A stretch of 18,191 bases of DNA from Mucidula mucida (GCA_015501055.1 JADNYV010000675.1:1-18191), one strand, 5' to 3'. Positions 1 to 12,005 are shown, counted from the stretch's first letter. Notes: generated from the sequence alone by a model not told the origin. Numbers and translations: made by a program.

Positions 1-23
1 AAACCTAGAAGAAGGAAACGTAC

Positions 24-2104
<2,081 letters not shown>

Positions 2105-3253
2105 TGTGCAAGCCACAAAGGAGGAAAAGTATCCGCGATGTGTATAGTAACGAGATGTTGATATCGATGGACTGGACTTTCGTGACTGCGGTCTAGTGCT
2201 GTAACTTGAGCGCTTGTCGCTGCTAAATGGGTCTGTCAACGCTGTCTCCGTTCACAAAAAGGCAGCACACGCACCTTTTCTAGCGTAAAAGACGACAATC
2301 CAGTCCCTCAGAAAATGATGGAAACCCCCCAAAAAAACAGGATAATGAAGGAAAGGGCTGTGGTTGAACGGAACAACCGTAGAAAACGTGTTCTACCACA
2401 AGCTTATTGGCCGTTGCCTCGTGGTGATCGCCTCTAGTCGCTATCTATGGTAACGTCAAACAGAAAAAAGGAGTGGAAAGAGCGGTGGTATGACTAGTGC
2501 AGAAATTCTGGTGGATGGTGGTGGTGGTAGTGGCAAGTTGGAACTCAGACCGCCACGATCGGCTAACGGAATCAATTCAGGCGCTTGGGAATAGCGCTCC
2601 ACTCGGGTCATGTCGCGTAGTGCAAGTCAACGACCAACTGTTGTTACAACATAGAAAAGACTCAAAAATCGCGTCCATGTGATACGCATGGATGGTGATA
2701 GACAGCATGAATGGTAGCGCTCTTTCAAAAGTGTACAGGTACGCATGTAGAATCAAATGTGAGTAACCATTCAGCTGGCAACCATCGTAGGTTGGGGAAT
2801 AGGAGTGCTCTTGAATCACGAGTCGCCTAGTCTCATTCAAGAATGGTCTCCATAGCAATGCTACATTAGGTATTGACTGAAAAGGTAAGCTACACACCGA
2901 GGTTAGATCGTTTATATGTCAATACCTGACTTATTAGCCCCCATATAGCCGGATTCGCACGTATTTCGTTGCTGCAGATGGAGCAATAGTTAGCAGGGAG
3001 GCGTACAACAAACGTGGTTCTTTTTCGTTGACATTACTGCGCGCCACTTGAAGGCTCGAAATCATGACAGACACATATTCAGCATAGATTCACTCCCTCA
3101 GATCGGAGGATGGAGTTTCCCGTCTCTTCCTTTCGCTCTTCCTTCTGCCGAGGCTTCCTGCGCATGCCATCAAAAGCTCTATAGTATGCTGCTACTAAGA
3201 AGCCCGCAGGCCATCCAGCAATATAAGATTGTCCTGTGAAGGTGTGTCTGAAA
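2105..3253. other. Intergenic region between divergent kinase and glucoamylase genes
   Basis: About 1.1 kb separates the kinase start (minus) from the glucoamylase start (plus), so both promoters should lie here. The part next to the kinase (2105-2242) stays open in the kinase frame but has no ATG. On the minus strand a possible GTGCGT donor near 2273 and an acceptor near 2230 could mark a 5' UTR intron. A CCAAT box on the minus strand lies at 2406-2410, about 300 bp upstream of the kinase ATG. A GGT-rich low-complexity stretch lies at about 2508-2532. Open frames in the rest are short and look like chance. Confidence 0.6.
3222..3227 (+). promoter_or_regulatory. Possible TATA element of the glucoamylase gene
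   Basis: TATAAG lies 32 bp before the glucoamylase ATG at 3254. This is the only TATA-like string close to the start, but the spacing would put transcription initiation almost on the ATG. It may therefore be fortuitous, or the mRNA leader may be very short. Confidence 0.3.
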
Positions 3254-5352
3254 ATGCATTTCCCAGTACTCATTCTCGCGGCGTCGTCTTTCTTCATCCC
3301 CTGCCTCGCCCTCAATGTTGATGCTTACATCTCCAAAGAGTACCCTCTTGCCAAAGCTGGTTTACTGGCCAACATTGGTCCTTCTGTCACCCACCCAGAG
3401 GTGAAGCCGGGTGTCGTCGTTGCTTCACCGTCTCGAGATGGGGACTACGTTTACAGCTGGACACGAGACACTGCGCTCGTCTTCAAATACCTTATAGACG
3501 AGTGAGCGTATTCGTCGAGACCATTCTCCACATTAACGTTAATCGGGATATTGCCATCCAAAGGTTTATATCCGGTCGCGACGCGTCGCTGGAAAGCCGC
3601 ATCAATGACTATGTCGCTTCACAGGCTAGGATACAAAGGCTCCCCACTTCCGCGGGGTTGGCGGAACCCAAGTTCTATGTCAACGAAACCGTGTACACTG
3701 GAACATCGAAGTGAGTCTGGTCGTTCCCAGGTGACTCGCATCTACTAAAATTGTAATCAGCCGCCCACAACGTGGTATGCATTACAACTAATTTCTAAAA
3801 AGATGAAGAAAAATAACGCCTGCATTACTTAGATGGACCTGCACTCCATGCTGCTGCCTTTATCAACCTCGCAAAATTCTATGCGGAGACAAATCTCACT
3901 TACGTTCAGTCCGCCCTCTGGCCAGTCATTGCGCTGGACCTTGCATACGTCTCGGAGACATGGAATCTCACCACGTTTGACCTATGGGAGGAGCTGTCAT
4001 CTTCGTCGTTCTGGACTGCAGCGGTCCAGCACCACGCCCTCAGACACGGCGTCCAACTAGGAAAAGCTCTTGCAAGTCTGGACGAGCTGACTGTGAAGAA
4101 ATACACGACCCAAGCCGAGCGCATGCTTTGTTTCATGCAGGTACTTATCGCGAGCGTTCCAACCTTCCCGTTGACCTATTATTGAACGGACTGGCAGCGC
4201 TTCTGGAACCCACGCGAGGGATACATGTCCGCTAACCTTGGCGGAGGTCGAACGGGTTTAGACGCGAACACTGTTCTCGCTAGCATCCACACTTTTGATC
4301 CATCCAGGGGCTGCGATGCGCGGACCTTTCAGCCATGTTCGAGCTGGGCTCTAGCGAAATTGTACAAATACGTCAGGTCGTTTGCGGGCTTCCAAGCCAA
4401 CTATGGGATCCCCGATGGGCAAGCGATGGCTACCGGCAGATTTGCTGAAGATACTTACCTGGGAGGAAATGTACGTTGCCTGTCCTCGGACTTCTGCAGG
4501 GTTTAACCCCCTCGATAGTTCTGGTTCCTTACCACGTTTGCTGTAGCAGAGCAGCTTTATGATGCCCTTTACATTTGGAAGAAACAGGCGTTTATTGAAA
4601 TTGATGTCGTATCTGTCGACTTTTTCAATGTTTTTTATTCAGGCATCTCTCCGGGAAGATACGCGGCCAACAACGTCATCTACGAAACGCTGGTGGAGGC
4701 TATCGGCGCATATGCTGATGGTTTCGTCGCTGTTGTTGCGGGAGCTACGCCGTCTAGCGGCAGCCTTCCGGAACAGTATAGCAGGTTGAGCGGAGTAACA
4801 CCAATTGGCGCTCCGGATTACTCGTGGAGCTATGCGGCTGCATTGACGGCGTTTTCGCGTCGAGAAGGTTTCGTTCCGAAGAGCGGAGGTCTTCCAGACT
4901 CTTTGAGAGAGTCCTGCGTGAGCAGTGTGGAAAACTATACGGGCAATGTTTCCGTGACATTTTATCTACATGCTGACTTGTACTGGGGCGGTGAGTGTTC
5001 TTTGTGAAGCACGACAGACAGAATTACTCACATGTGGCGCATTGCAGTGATGCCGCATGTGTCTGGTTCCTTGGACGCTCTGGGAGGCTGGTCCACCGAC
5101 CATGCCATTACATTGGCACCTCCCGACTTCTCGCAGAATATTTGGAGCGGTGAGCACGCTTTCGCTACAACGTTTGGCAATTCATGTTCGACTTCGGCGA
5201 CAGTGTCTTTAGATCTACCGGCGAATGCGACATTCGAGTACAAGTACTTCACGACATGGCAGTCTTTTACTACCTGGGAGTCCGGTGTGAATCGTCGACT
5301 ATCACTTCCGGGTTCGGGATATGTGTATCAGAACGATACCTTGTACGCGTGA
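3254..5352 (+). CDS. Secreted glucoamylase (GH15) with C-terminal CBM20 starch-binding domain
   Basis: Glucan 1,4-alpha-glucosidase, which releases glucose from the non-reducing ends of starch outside the cell. Exons: 3254-3501, 3564-3710, 3761-3774, 3833-4140, 4198-4470, 4519-4990, 5048-5149 and 5204-5352. All phases agree and give 570 residues, normal for fungal glucoamylases. Residues 1-19 form a hydrophobic signal peptide ending in CLA. GH15 motifs include SWTRDTALVFKYL (69-81), GRPQ-type RPQRDGPAL, FDLWEE (185-190; Glu189 is the expected general acid) and LPEQY (413-417; Glu415 the expected general base), then YSWSYAA. CBM20 runs from about 472 to the end, with GSLDALGGWS, FEYKY and TWES. 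The spacer before CBM20 is only about 20 residues, without the Ser/Thr-rich O-glycosylated linker of the Aspergillus enzyme. Exon 3 is only 14 nt. The last intron (5150-5203) is 54 nt with no stop in frame, so unspliced mRNA would still be readable. Confidence 0.93.
3761..3774 (+). other. 14-nt microexon of the glucoamylase gene
   Basis: Between a GTGAGT...CAG intron (3711-3760) and a GTATGC...TAG intron (3775-3832) lie 14 bases. They complete Asn132, encode RPQR and start Asp137. Joining them restores the conserved N/G-RPQ-x-DGPAL block of GH15 enzymes. Skipping them shifts the frame. Confidence 0.85.
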
Positions 5353-5660
5353 ACACGGTACTTTTTGGGTACTGTGTTGCTAGGCGCGTGAGAGATGATT
5401 GTACATTGCCGTTGTATTGGAGACATATGTTCAGATGGAGGACTCGGACCGTCCCGTATGTAATGTATCGTAGTTCCCGCCATATGAGTGCATGAATACT
5501 TAGCGTTAGTTGGCGAGAGGCGATCAGATCCTCCTGAATGATCGGCATGTGATTGCTATATTCATGATGCCATATTGTCCATTTTCGCCTTTTGTACTCA
5601 ACCACCATCCCCTCCTTCCCCCCGTTTCTGTAACATTTTCTCCTCGTTTTTCTCTCCGCC
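5353..5660 (+). other. Intergenic region between glucoamylase and lipase genes
   Basis: This 308-bp spacer between tandem genes must hold the glucoamylase 3' end and the lipase promoter. The last 100 bp before the lipase ATG are pyrimidine-rich on the plus strand, typical of a fungal core promoter or leader. I see no TATA box or other clear element. Confidence 0.5.
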
Positions 5661-7163
5661 ATGGCACGGGTACCTTTTATCGGCCGCCTTTCCGTGCGCG
5701 AGCACGTCTGGCTCGTACTTGGCTTCCTGTTCCTCGCGGTTGAAGGCCTGCTGAGCCTCATCATTCTTTGCCTTCCCAAGCCAGTAATAAACTGGTTCTA
5801 CAAGCGCTCACGCTACATCTTCAACAATTACATTGTGCGGCAGCCAAAGGTCCATACGGCGGAGCGTGCGGCGTCGGACCGCGTTCTGCGTGCGATGGAC
5901 TTTCAGGAGCTCTGCGATATATACGGGTACACGCCAGAGGAGCACGTAGTGCTGACCAAGGACGGTTATCTTCTCGGTCTCCATCGGCTTCCGTCCAAGG
6001 CTGGTAAGCAGAAAACCAGCCCGGGCACGAGTACTGGCAAACCGGTCGTGTACCTGCACCATGGGCTCTTGATGAACAGCGAAATTTGGATATGCCTGAC
6101 CGACGCCGAGCGTTGTCTTCCTTTCAGGCTGGTTGAGGCTGGATTTGACGTCTGGTTGGGCAACAACCGGTCCGTATCCTCGTCTAAGGTCTACCCCGCA
6201 TTCTGACTTTGTCGCAGAGGCAATAAATACTCCAAGAAATCGATTCACTATAATCCAAACTCGACTAAATTCTGGGACTTTAGGTGAGTTTCACGCGCTT
6301 CATTAGACGTTCTCTGCTAAATGGTTTGAAGCATTGACGATTTCGCATGGCACGATATACCCGATTCAATACAATACATTCTCGACACAACGAAAGTAGA
6401 CAAGGTCAACTATATTGGCTTCAGTCAAGGCACTGCGCAAGCCTTTGCCGCACTCAGCATCCATCCTCAGCTCAATGAACGCATCAACGTATTCATCGCC
6501 CTTGCTCCTGCCATGAGTCCTGCCGGACTCTCCCAGCCGATCGTAGACGCTCTTATGAAGACCAACCCCACCCTCCTCTTCTTATTCTTCGGCCGAAAAT
6601 CTCTCTTCTCGTCCGCCATCATGTGGCAGGCCATCCTCTATCCACCCATCTTCGCCAGTGTCATCGACCAGTGCCTCATCATCCTGTTCAATTGGCGCAG
6701 TGCCAACATATCTTGGTACCAGAAAATCTGCGCATACGCTCATCTCTACTCGTTCGCGTCGACAAAGGCTGTAGTGCATTGGTTCCAGATCATGCGCAAT
6801 GCATCATTCTTGATGTACGATGACGATACGACGAGCATGTCTCCTGTGGCGCGGACGTCTGTTCGGACTTACAAGCCAGCGCGTTTCCCCACAAAGAACA
6901 TTGTGACGCCGATCGTGTTGATGTATGGAGATCAAGATAGTTTGGTGGATATCGATGTCATGGTGGATCAGCTGCCCAAGCATACGGTGGTCAGAAGGTT
7001 GGAGGGTTACGAGCATCTGGACATTTTGTGGGGCAAGGACGTTGACAAGGACGTGATTCCGCACGTGTTGGATACGTTGAAGGCGTATCAGCCGATGAAA
7101 AACGGAAAATCGCATGTCAATGGACATATGGACGACTCTGCATCAGTTGTTTCGGATTATTAG
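5661..7163 (+). CDS. Acid-lipase / steryl ester hydrolase type alpha/beta hydrolase
   Basis: Exons 5661-6169, 6218-6283 and 6332-7163 give 468 residues with consistent phases. The ATG sits in a good context (CCGCCATGGC). A long hydrophobic segment at about residues 15-40 predicts a membrane anchor. Next come the N-terminal lipase-associated region (MDFQELCDIYGY, then a VLTKDGYLLGLHR block) and the HHGLL oxyanion-hole region. The nucleophile elbow is GFSQG with Ser223. The acid is Asp394 in GDQDSLVD and the histidine is His420 in EGYEHLD. The order and spacing match the gastric/lysosomal acid lipase family and yeast Tgl1/Yeh1/Yeh2, which cleave steryl esters or triacylglycerols at lipid droplets or the plasma membrane. 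Which substrate this enzyme prefers cannot be read from sequence. The acidic/serine tail (DDSASVVSDY) is not part of the fold. Intron 1 uses a GTCCGT donor. Confidence 0.9.
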
Positions 7164-7292
7164 ATATGAACTCTCGTATACTGTACACTTAATATCCACC
7201 ATCGCTTTGACAACGCGACTGCGGTTTGTTTAGACGCCACGAGAGTCATGTGAGCGTGAGTCGAAACTCAATCTGTCCATCTCACCACCATC

Positions 7293-8334
7293 ATGCAAAT
7301 AACCCCCCAAGATATGTCGGTAACGTTACGCGTCGCCTTGAGCAAAGAATACAAATATTCACCATCTAGTGCAGGCACATCGCGATGCGCTGTTCGCCCG
7401 ACTGGACAGTGCAGCCGCCGCCTTTGAACAAGAGATCTCATCTCCAATGAGCAGTCTCTATATACCGCAAGATGAAGCACTTTTAGACTTTCTACAGGAT
7501 GGCGGCATTCCAATTCCTTCGTACGTGTGCGCGTTCCTCGTGTCCTTCTACAAAGCTGCCAACAGGATGACACAGCATCGAAGAGATGGAAGCGGACCTC
7601 GCGCGAACGATGGACTTGCCAGAAATAGAGAAGCGCCTTGCGGTGCTGAAAGAGGAACACGAGAAGAATATGGAAAACCTGATAAACAGACAGGCGTGGA
7701 ATTACGAGCAGGAGCAGGTGGACAAGTACAAGGCGGTGGAAGGCGCATTTCAAAAGGCTGGCGTTGATCCGGAGGAGGAAACACTGGAGACTGTCATCGC
7801 GTTTGAAGATAAGCTTTCCGTTCGTCCTTTTTCACTGCTCCAAGTTGAACAGATGTACATAATGGTTCTCACAGGAGATTTACGACGACAAATTCGAAGC
7901 CGCCACCACGCGCCTGTTGCAAAAGTGGGAAGCCGACATTGTCGAAGAGCGCACTGCGTATGAGGAGCGTGTCGCGCCGCTGCTCGCGCAGAAAGAGCGC
8001 TTCGAGCAAGGCACGCAGGCGCCGATGATGTTTTTTTCGTTCCCGCAATCTGTAAAGGAGTTCAACGAGCTGAGCCCGGCGGCGAAGCTGCGTGTGGCGC
8101 AGTTCCTGCAGGCGCCGACGGCGCGCGCGGAGCAGATGGCGGCGGAGCAGAATTGGAAGTATGAGGTTAACAAGTTGAAGGCGCTTTATGCTTCGGATGT
8201 GAGTGTCCTTGTACTTACGATTGTCCGTCGTGTTTTTTTTTGCTAACCCACTTTGACAGGCATTGTTCAAATCGGAGGTCGGGTCTGCTGTGTTGCAGAG
8301 TCGGCTCGCAGGTGGTGATCCTCGGAAACGGTGA
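7293..8334 (+). CDS. Coiled-coil protein of unknown function
   Basis: I do not recognise this family. Exons 7293-7319, 7375-7520, 7576-7819, 7875-8198 and 8260-8334 give 271 residues with consistent phases. The first exon encodes only nine residues (MQITPQDMS), so the start is the least certain part. The protein is rich in Glu, Ala, Lys and Arg. Heptad-like helices at about 60-110 (PEIEKRLAVLKEEHEKNMEN) and 135-180 (RLLQKWEADIVEERTAYEER) are separated by an acidic break (GVDPEEETLE). A hydrophobic FFSFPQSVKEF patch lies near residue 195. The C-terminus is basic (GGDPRKR). No signal peptide, membrane span or catalytic motif is visible. The first three introns are each 55 nt. It starts 129 bp after the lipase stop on the same strand. 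A structural or complex-subunit role would fit the composition, but that is inference. Confidence 0.75.
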
Positions 8335-8794
8335 ATATTCGTGGCGCCATTGTTGTATCGTTATAACTTGCTCTCTGTACTATACCACCTATCTTGTGTA
8401 GCATATCACCTTCTTGATCCTAACGGCTCATTAAAATTGTCGCCAATAAGTGACTTGCAAGTGACCTTGATCGCACATAACTTGCCAAGCACTTGAGCGC
8501 ACTTGAACGTTGTAGACGCTCTGGGAAGGCATTCCCAGTCCATCTGTACTGCGGGAATGGGTGGGACCAGATAGAAGTCATGTCTGTTGTAGCTGAGACC
8601 TAGTACTACGACGAGATCATTGTCGATAACACTGACATGAAGTTATGCAAGTAACTTCTCAAGCTTGACTACTCAGAGTCATAGGTACCAGCTCAATGTT
8701 CAACATTCATATGTCAATGCTATGTTCAGGGTATTATGATAAACACAAAGCTGATACTTAAGAATATACAAACTTCTTCTCCTTTTCTTTCTGA
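8335..8794. other. Convergent intergenic region
   Basis: These 460 bp lie between the 3' ends of the coiled-coil gene (plus) and the L-fuconate dehydratase-like gene (minus), so they should hold two 3' UTRs. No gene is visible. They contain several ACTTG/CAAGT strings, including the 10-bp palindrome ACTTGCAAGT (8453-8462), an imperfect 10-bp tandem pair GCACTTGARC (8489-8508), and a 7-bp-stem hairpin at 8521-8538. Confidence 0.55.
8521..8538. repeat. Short inverted repeat (7-bp stem, 4-base loop)
   Basis: CTGGGAA at 8521-8527 pairs with TTCCCAG at 8532-8538 across a GGCA loop. It lies in the spacer between convergent genes. It could be a structure in a 3' UTR or chance; there are no flanking terminal repeats that would mark a transposon. 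Confidence 0.35.
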
Positions 8795-10613
8795 TTACAG
8801 TTTCTTGCCGCCACGAGCCCCGACCCAATACGAACCGTTGGGGAACTCGTACTCCGCAATACTCGTCTTGTGCATCTCAATACTGTAACCCTCGTCCGGA
8901 TTTGAGGGCACGTTGTATCGTCCGTTGGAGTTGATAGAGCAAGGAGTGAGGAAGTGCTCATGTAGATGGTCCACAAACTCGAGGACATTGCGTTCCATGG
9001 TACCAGAGACCGCGATGTAGTCAATCAAGCTACAGACGCGTTAGTCAGTCCGCTGTGAATGCGAACGGATGCTCCTACCTGAGATGAATCACGTATTCAC
9101 ACAGACCGACGCCACCAGCGTGAGGGCAGACGGGGACGCCAAACTTGGCGGCCATCAAGAGCACACTGATAACTTCGCTGACACCAGCAAGGCGACACGA
9201 GTCGATCTGGCAGACGTCGATGGCCTCGGCTTGGAGGAGCTGTTTGAACACCATTCGGTTGTGTGCGTGTTCTCCAGTCGCAACGCCGATACCATAGGGC
9301 TTCAACGCCTTGCGGATAGCGGCGTGTCCGAGGATGTCATCAGGCGCAGTGGGCTCTTCAATGAACCTGTACGTGACGAGATTAATAAACACGCGTCGAT
9401 TGACCACATAATGCTCCCATACCATGGCTTGATGTCGGCGAGCCCCTTGACGTAGTCAATGGCCTGGTTCACGTCCCACACCTGGTTGGCGTCGATCATC
9501 AACACCGCGCCGGTCGGTCCTGCGTTCTTGCCCTTGATCTGCTCGCTCTCCGGGTCTATGGGCGTGGCGTTGGTGGGGAGGTACTGCGGGTCGTCGATGA
9601 TGGAACGGATGATCTTGCCGCGACGCAGATCGCTGGCCTGGTCTGCGCCGACCTTCATCTTGAAGTGGTTGAATCCAGCGGCGACGGCTTCCTTGGTGAG
9701 GCGCGCGACTTTTTCATCGCTGTATCCCAGCCAGCCGGCGGAGGTGACGTATGCGGGGTAACTGAATGGGTTCATTGAGTTGACGCGATCTAGGTAGGAA
9801 CTATCAAGTGACGAACCCGAGCTCACGAACTTTAGCTTCGCGTTCTTTCTTCGTAGCGTCTTTGGCTTTCAGCATAGCGAGCGCCTCCTCCTTGGTGATG
9901 GCGTCGGTGATGTACCGCCATGCGGCAGATCGGACCAGTTCTTCCTTCAAGACAGACTTTAGCGCGCCGGATGCAACGGAGAATAAACTGAACGAACCGG
10001 TGTAAAGTCAACGACTAGCTTCCACAAAGGCTTCTTTCTTGAACGAGCATACATATCCCAGACGGCATTGTTCACGGCGCCCGAGGCAATATGGATAACT
10101 CCCTTCTCCGGTCCAATCCTAGCGCATCGATTCAATCCAAGTGTGTGAAGACGACTGAGCAACTGACCATCTCAGCTGAGGGTCTGACATCATAAAGTCC
10201 CAAGTCTTGCCCATGTCGGAGAAAAGGTCCTCAGTCTCTTTACCGACAAGGCGGCTGGCGACTAATTTGATGGCGTCGCAGACCTACGCAGCGATGAGAA
10301 CCAGTGGAATCGCCTAGGATGAGCTGGGACTGACAATTTCGTTTCCTCGGCCGATAGTGAAGGTCATACCGTGTCCAGCAAGGTCAGAGTCAGTGAATAA
10401 GGTGACATAGGCAGAGGAGTAGTCGCATTCGGTGTTCCTACGAGAAATGTTAGTCGTCGTACACGGGAATCAGTGGTTCAATCTACATGGCATCGGTACC
10501 ATCACCCGACAAAGAGGTAGGGAATCGCACATCTGCATAAGACGGGTCAAAGAGCGCCGCGTCGACCTTTGGGAAATCGTACCGTGAGTCTCGTAGCCAG
10601 TGATTTTCGGCAT
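8795..10613 (-). CDS. Enolase-superfamily dehydratase, probable L-fuconate dehydratase (ENOSF1-like)
   Basis: Nine minus-strand exons: 10613-10583, 10532-10487, 10437-10335, 10283-10168, 10118-9998, 9944-9817, 9761-9423, 9366-9079 and 9029-8795. All phases agree and give 468 residues. L-fuconate dehydratase (EC 4.2.1.68) removes water from L-fuconate to give 2-keto-3-deoxy-L-fuconate. The barrel residues are present: the KxK base motif FKMKVG (Lys216, Lys218), metal ligands Asp272 (MIDANQVWD), a Glu in [10 protein letters not shown] (298-299) and Glu327 (ATGEHAHNR), and the Asp350-His377 dyad (CQIDSCR, CPHAGG). The N-terminal [10 protein letters not shown] block also matches this subfamily. 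A segment of about 26 residues (about 240-265) lengthens the loop before Asp272 compared with a compact barrel. Two introns use GTTCGT donors. The first two exons are 31 and 46 nt. No signal peptide, so probably cytosolic. Another acid-sugar substrate cannot be excluded. Confidence 0.91.
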
Positions 10614-11279
10614 TCTGGAGAATGTGGGGTAGTGGGGGGAACGGCATTTCGTCGCAGTACTATTTAAAGCGGTTCTACGGCCCGGATACCGGTCCGCTCC
10701 TTATGTGATCGCGGGTCGGTCAACCGTTGATCCGATCGAGGTGCATTCATTATTGCTGCTTTACCATGTTCTGTACCTTTCTGTGAGCGAACCCGTCTAA
10801 AAGCGCATTGTAACCCTTCAAAGATGACCCCAGAACTTTCCAATCGCAAGCTTCTTTATTCTGCGTGGATAAGATACCGCCATAAGATATAATGGCAAAG
10901 GGCACTGCAAGGCGATTTGGGGATTTGGATGACCATCCTGTACGCCACAGTTGGTACATTGGTTACTACAGAGTATGAAGCTGCTTACGACGTAGTATGA
11001 ACCTACGGGTCGTCTAACTTGCGCGTATAACCACAGTTGACCTTGCTTGATCATGATCATGTAGATAATGAAGCTTTTCGTAGTCCGTGCGATGTGGGAG
11101 GTACACCGTACCCATGTTGTACGCATTGTGGATAGCCAGAGGTTACAGTGGCGTGTTTTGACCTTGTACTTAAAAGCTTGGATCTGAGTTGATGACGGAG
11201 GAGCCGGACCGCCGTGATAGTACCGGCATAACGGCACCGCCTGCTGGCGCATCCAACGTGTACAACTCGTCTCCCAACC
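10614..11279. other. Divergent intergenic region between the dehydratase and GET1 genes
   Basis: These 666 bp separate two genes transcribed away from each other and should contain both promoters. A long open frame runs antisense through it and into GET1 exon 1, but it has no ATG near its start and an unremarkable composition, so I do not call it. I see no convincing TATA box or operator. Confidence 0.5.
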
Positions 11280-12005
11280 ATGTCGCTCATTGTCACCATT
11301 TTCGTTCTTGTGTTTGTTACGGAGTTGATTTCGTGGATTGGGAAATCTGTACTGCTTGAAATAGTGCGTCAACAGTGCTCCTTGCGCGCTACCGCTGACG
11401 GACACCCGCTTCCAGTGCTATTCGCTGTATCTGAAAATATTTTATCCGTCACAAGCGGCTCGGCAGCGCCAGCTTAAGACCGACACTTTGAACACGAAAG
11501 CAGAACTTTTGAAGACGAGTGCCCAGGATCAATTTGCCAGATGGGCCAAGCTACGGCGTAGCGTTGACAAAGGCCTCGCGGACTTGGAGAAACTCAGCAA
11601 GTGTGGCGTCGTTTCTCGGAGACTATCCATTAATTCCGCGCAAATTCCGTAACGTAGACTCCGAGATTGCGTCTGTCAAGTCGAGCTTTTCGATGCGGTT
11701 CAATTCCGTCCTTTGGGTGTCTACTACGGGTGTCCAGTTTGTTGTAGGATGGTGGTACCGCAAGTCAGCAGTGTTCTACCTTCCTCAAGGATGGTTTGGG
11801 CCTATTCAATGGTGCTTCGCACTGCCCTTTGCGCCGAAAGGTAGATAGCCAACTTCCCTCCGGTTCGGTACTGATGTGAATATTAGGCTCTGTAAGCGTC
11901 GGGATGTGGCAGATGGCCTGCAAGCGGGTTATCAGACTGGGAGAACGTGTAGTAAAGGACATATGCGGTACGGAATCTAAACATGACTACGCCTCCCCGC
12001 GTTGA
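11280..12005 (+). CDS. GET1: GET1/WRB, ER receptor subunit for tail-anchored protein insertion
   Basis: Get1 works with Get2 in the ER membrane to take tail-anchored proteins from the Get3 ATPase. Exons 11280-11363, 11416-11596, 11658-11840 and 11887-12005 give 188 residues. The order fits Get1: an N-terminal membrane span (residues 2-27, ending [10 protein letters not shown]), a cytosolic coiled coil (about 38-100, with [20 protein letters not shown], the Get3-contact region), and two C-terminal spans (about 104-125 with [11 protein letters not shown], and about 150-168 with [15 protein letters not shown]). Intron 2 (11597-11657) appears to use a GC donor (GCAAGT); this gives KLNSEIAS across the junction, as expected for the family. 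The nearest GT alternative, three codons' worth later, gives KLSKYSEIAS. The C-terminal tail is short. Confidence 0.9.
11597..11657 (+). other. GC-AG intron in GET1
   Basis: The donor reads CTCA|GCAAGT and the acceptor CGTAG|ACTCC, length 61 nt, phase 1. GCAAGT is the classic consensus for GC-AG introns. The join makes an Asn codon and keeps the conserved LEKLNSEI reading. A GT donor six bases downstream also keeps frame but adds two residues. Confidence 0.7.

Noticed and set aside
2497..2535. GGT-rich stretch as a microsatellite
   Set aside because: The run of GGTGGT units is short and interrupted; it is only mild low complexity.
2577..2897. Minus-strand open frame of 106 codons upstream of the kinase
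   Set aside because: Composition is random-looking (many Cys, His, Tyr), with no motif and no splice partner. It could not be joined to the kinase.
5270..5779. Minus-strand open frame of 169 codons opposite the glucoamylase end and lipase start
   Set aside because: It overlaps strongly supported exons of two genes on the other strand, lacks an ATG-led conserved sequence and is Arg/Thr-rich, as expected of an antisense shadow.
5808..6248. Minus-strand open frame of 146 codons opposite lipase exon 1
   Set aside because: The plus strand encodes a clear lipase with correct splice phases; the antisense frame has no motif.
7268..7753. Minus-strand open frame of 161 codons opposite the coiled-coil gene
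   Set aside because: It is an antisense reading of well-phased exons. Leu/His/Arg richness is the usual artefact of Glu/Lys-rich coding DNA read backwards.
8440..8760. Possible miniature transposon in the convergent spacer
   Set aside because: Short repeats are present but I could not find matching terminal inverted repeats or a target-site duplication.
10818..11405. Long minus-strand open frame (195 codons) across the dehydratase-GET1 spacer
   Set aside because: It has no ATG near its start, overlaps GET1 exon 1 on the opposite strand, has random-looking composition rich in Asn, Tyr, Gln and Cys, and shows no recognisable motif.
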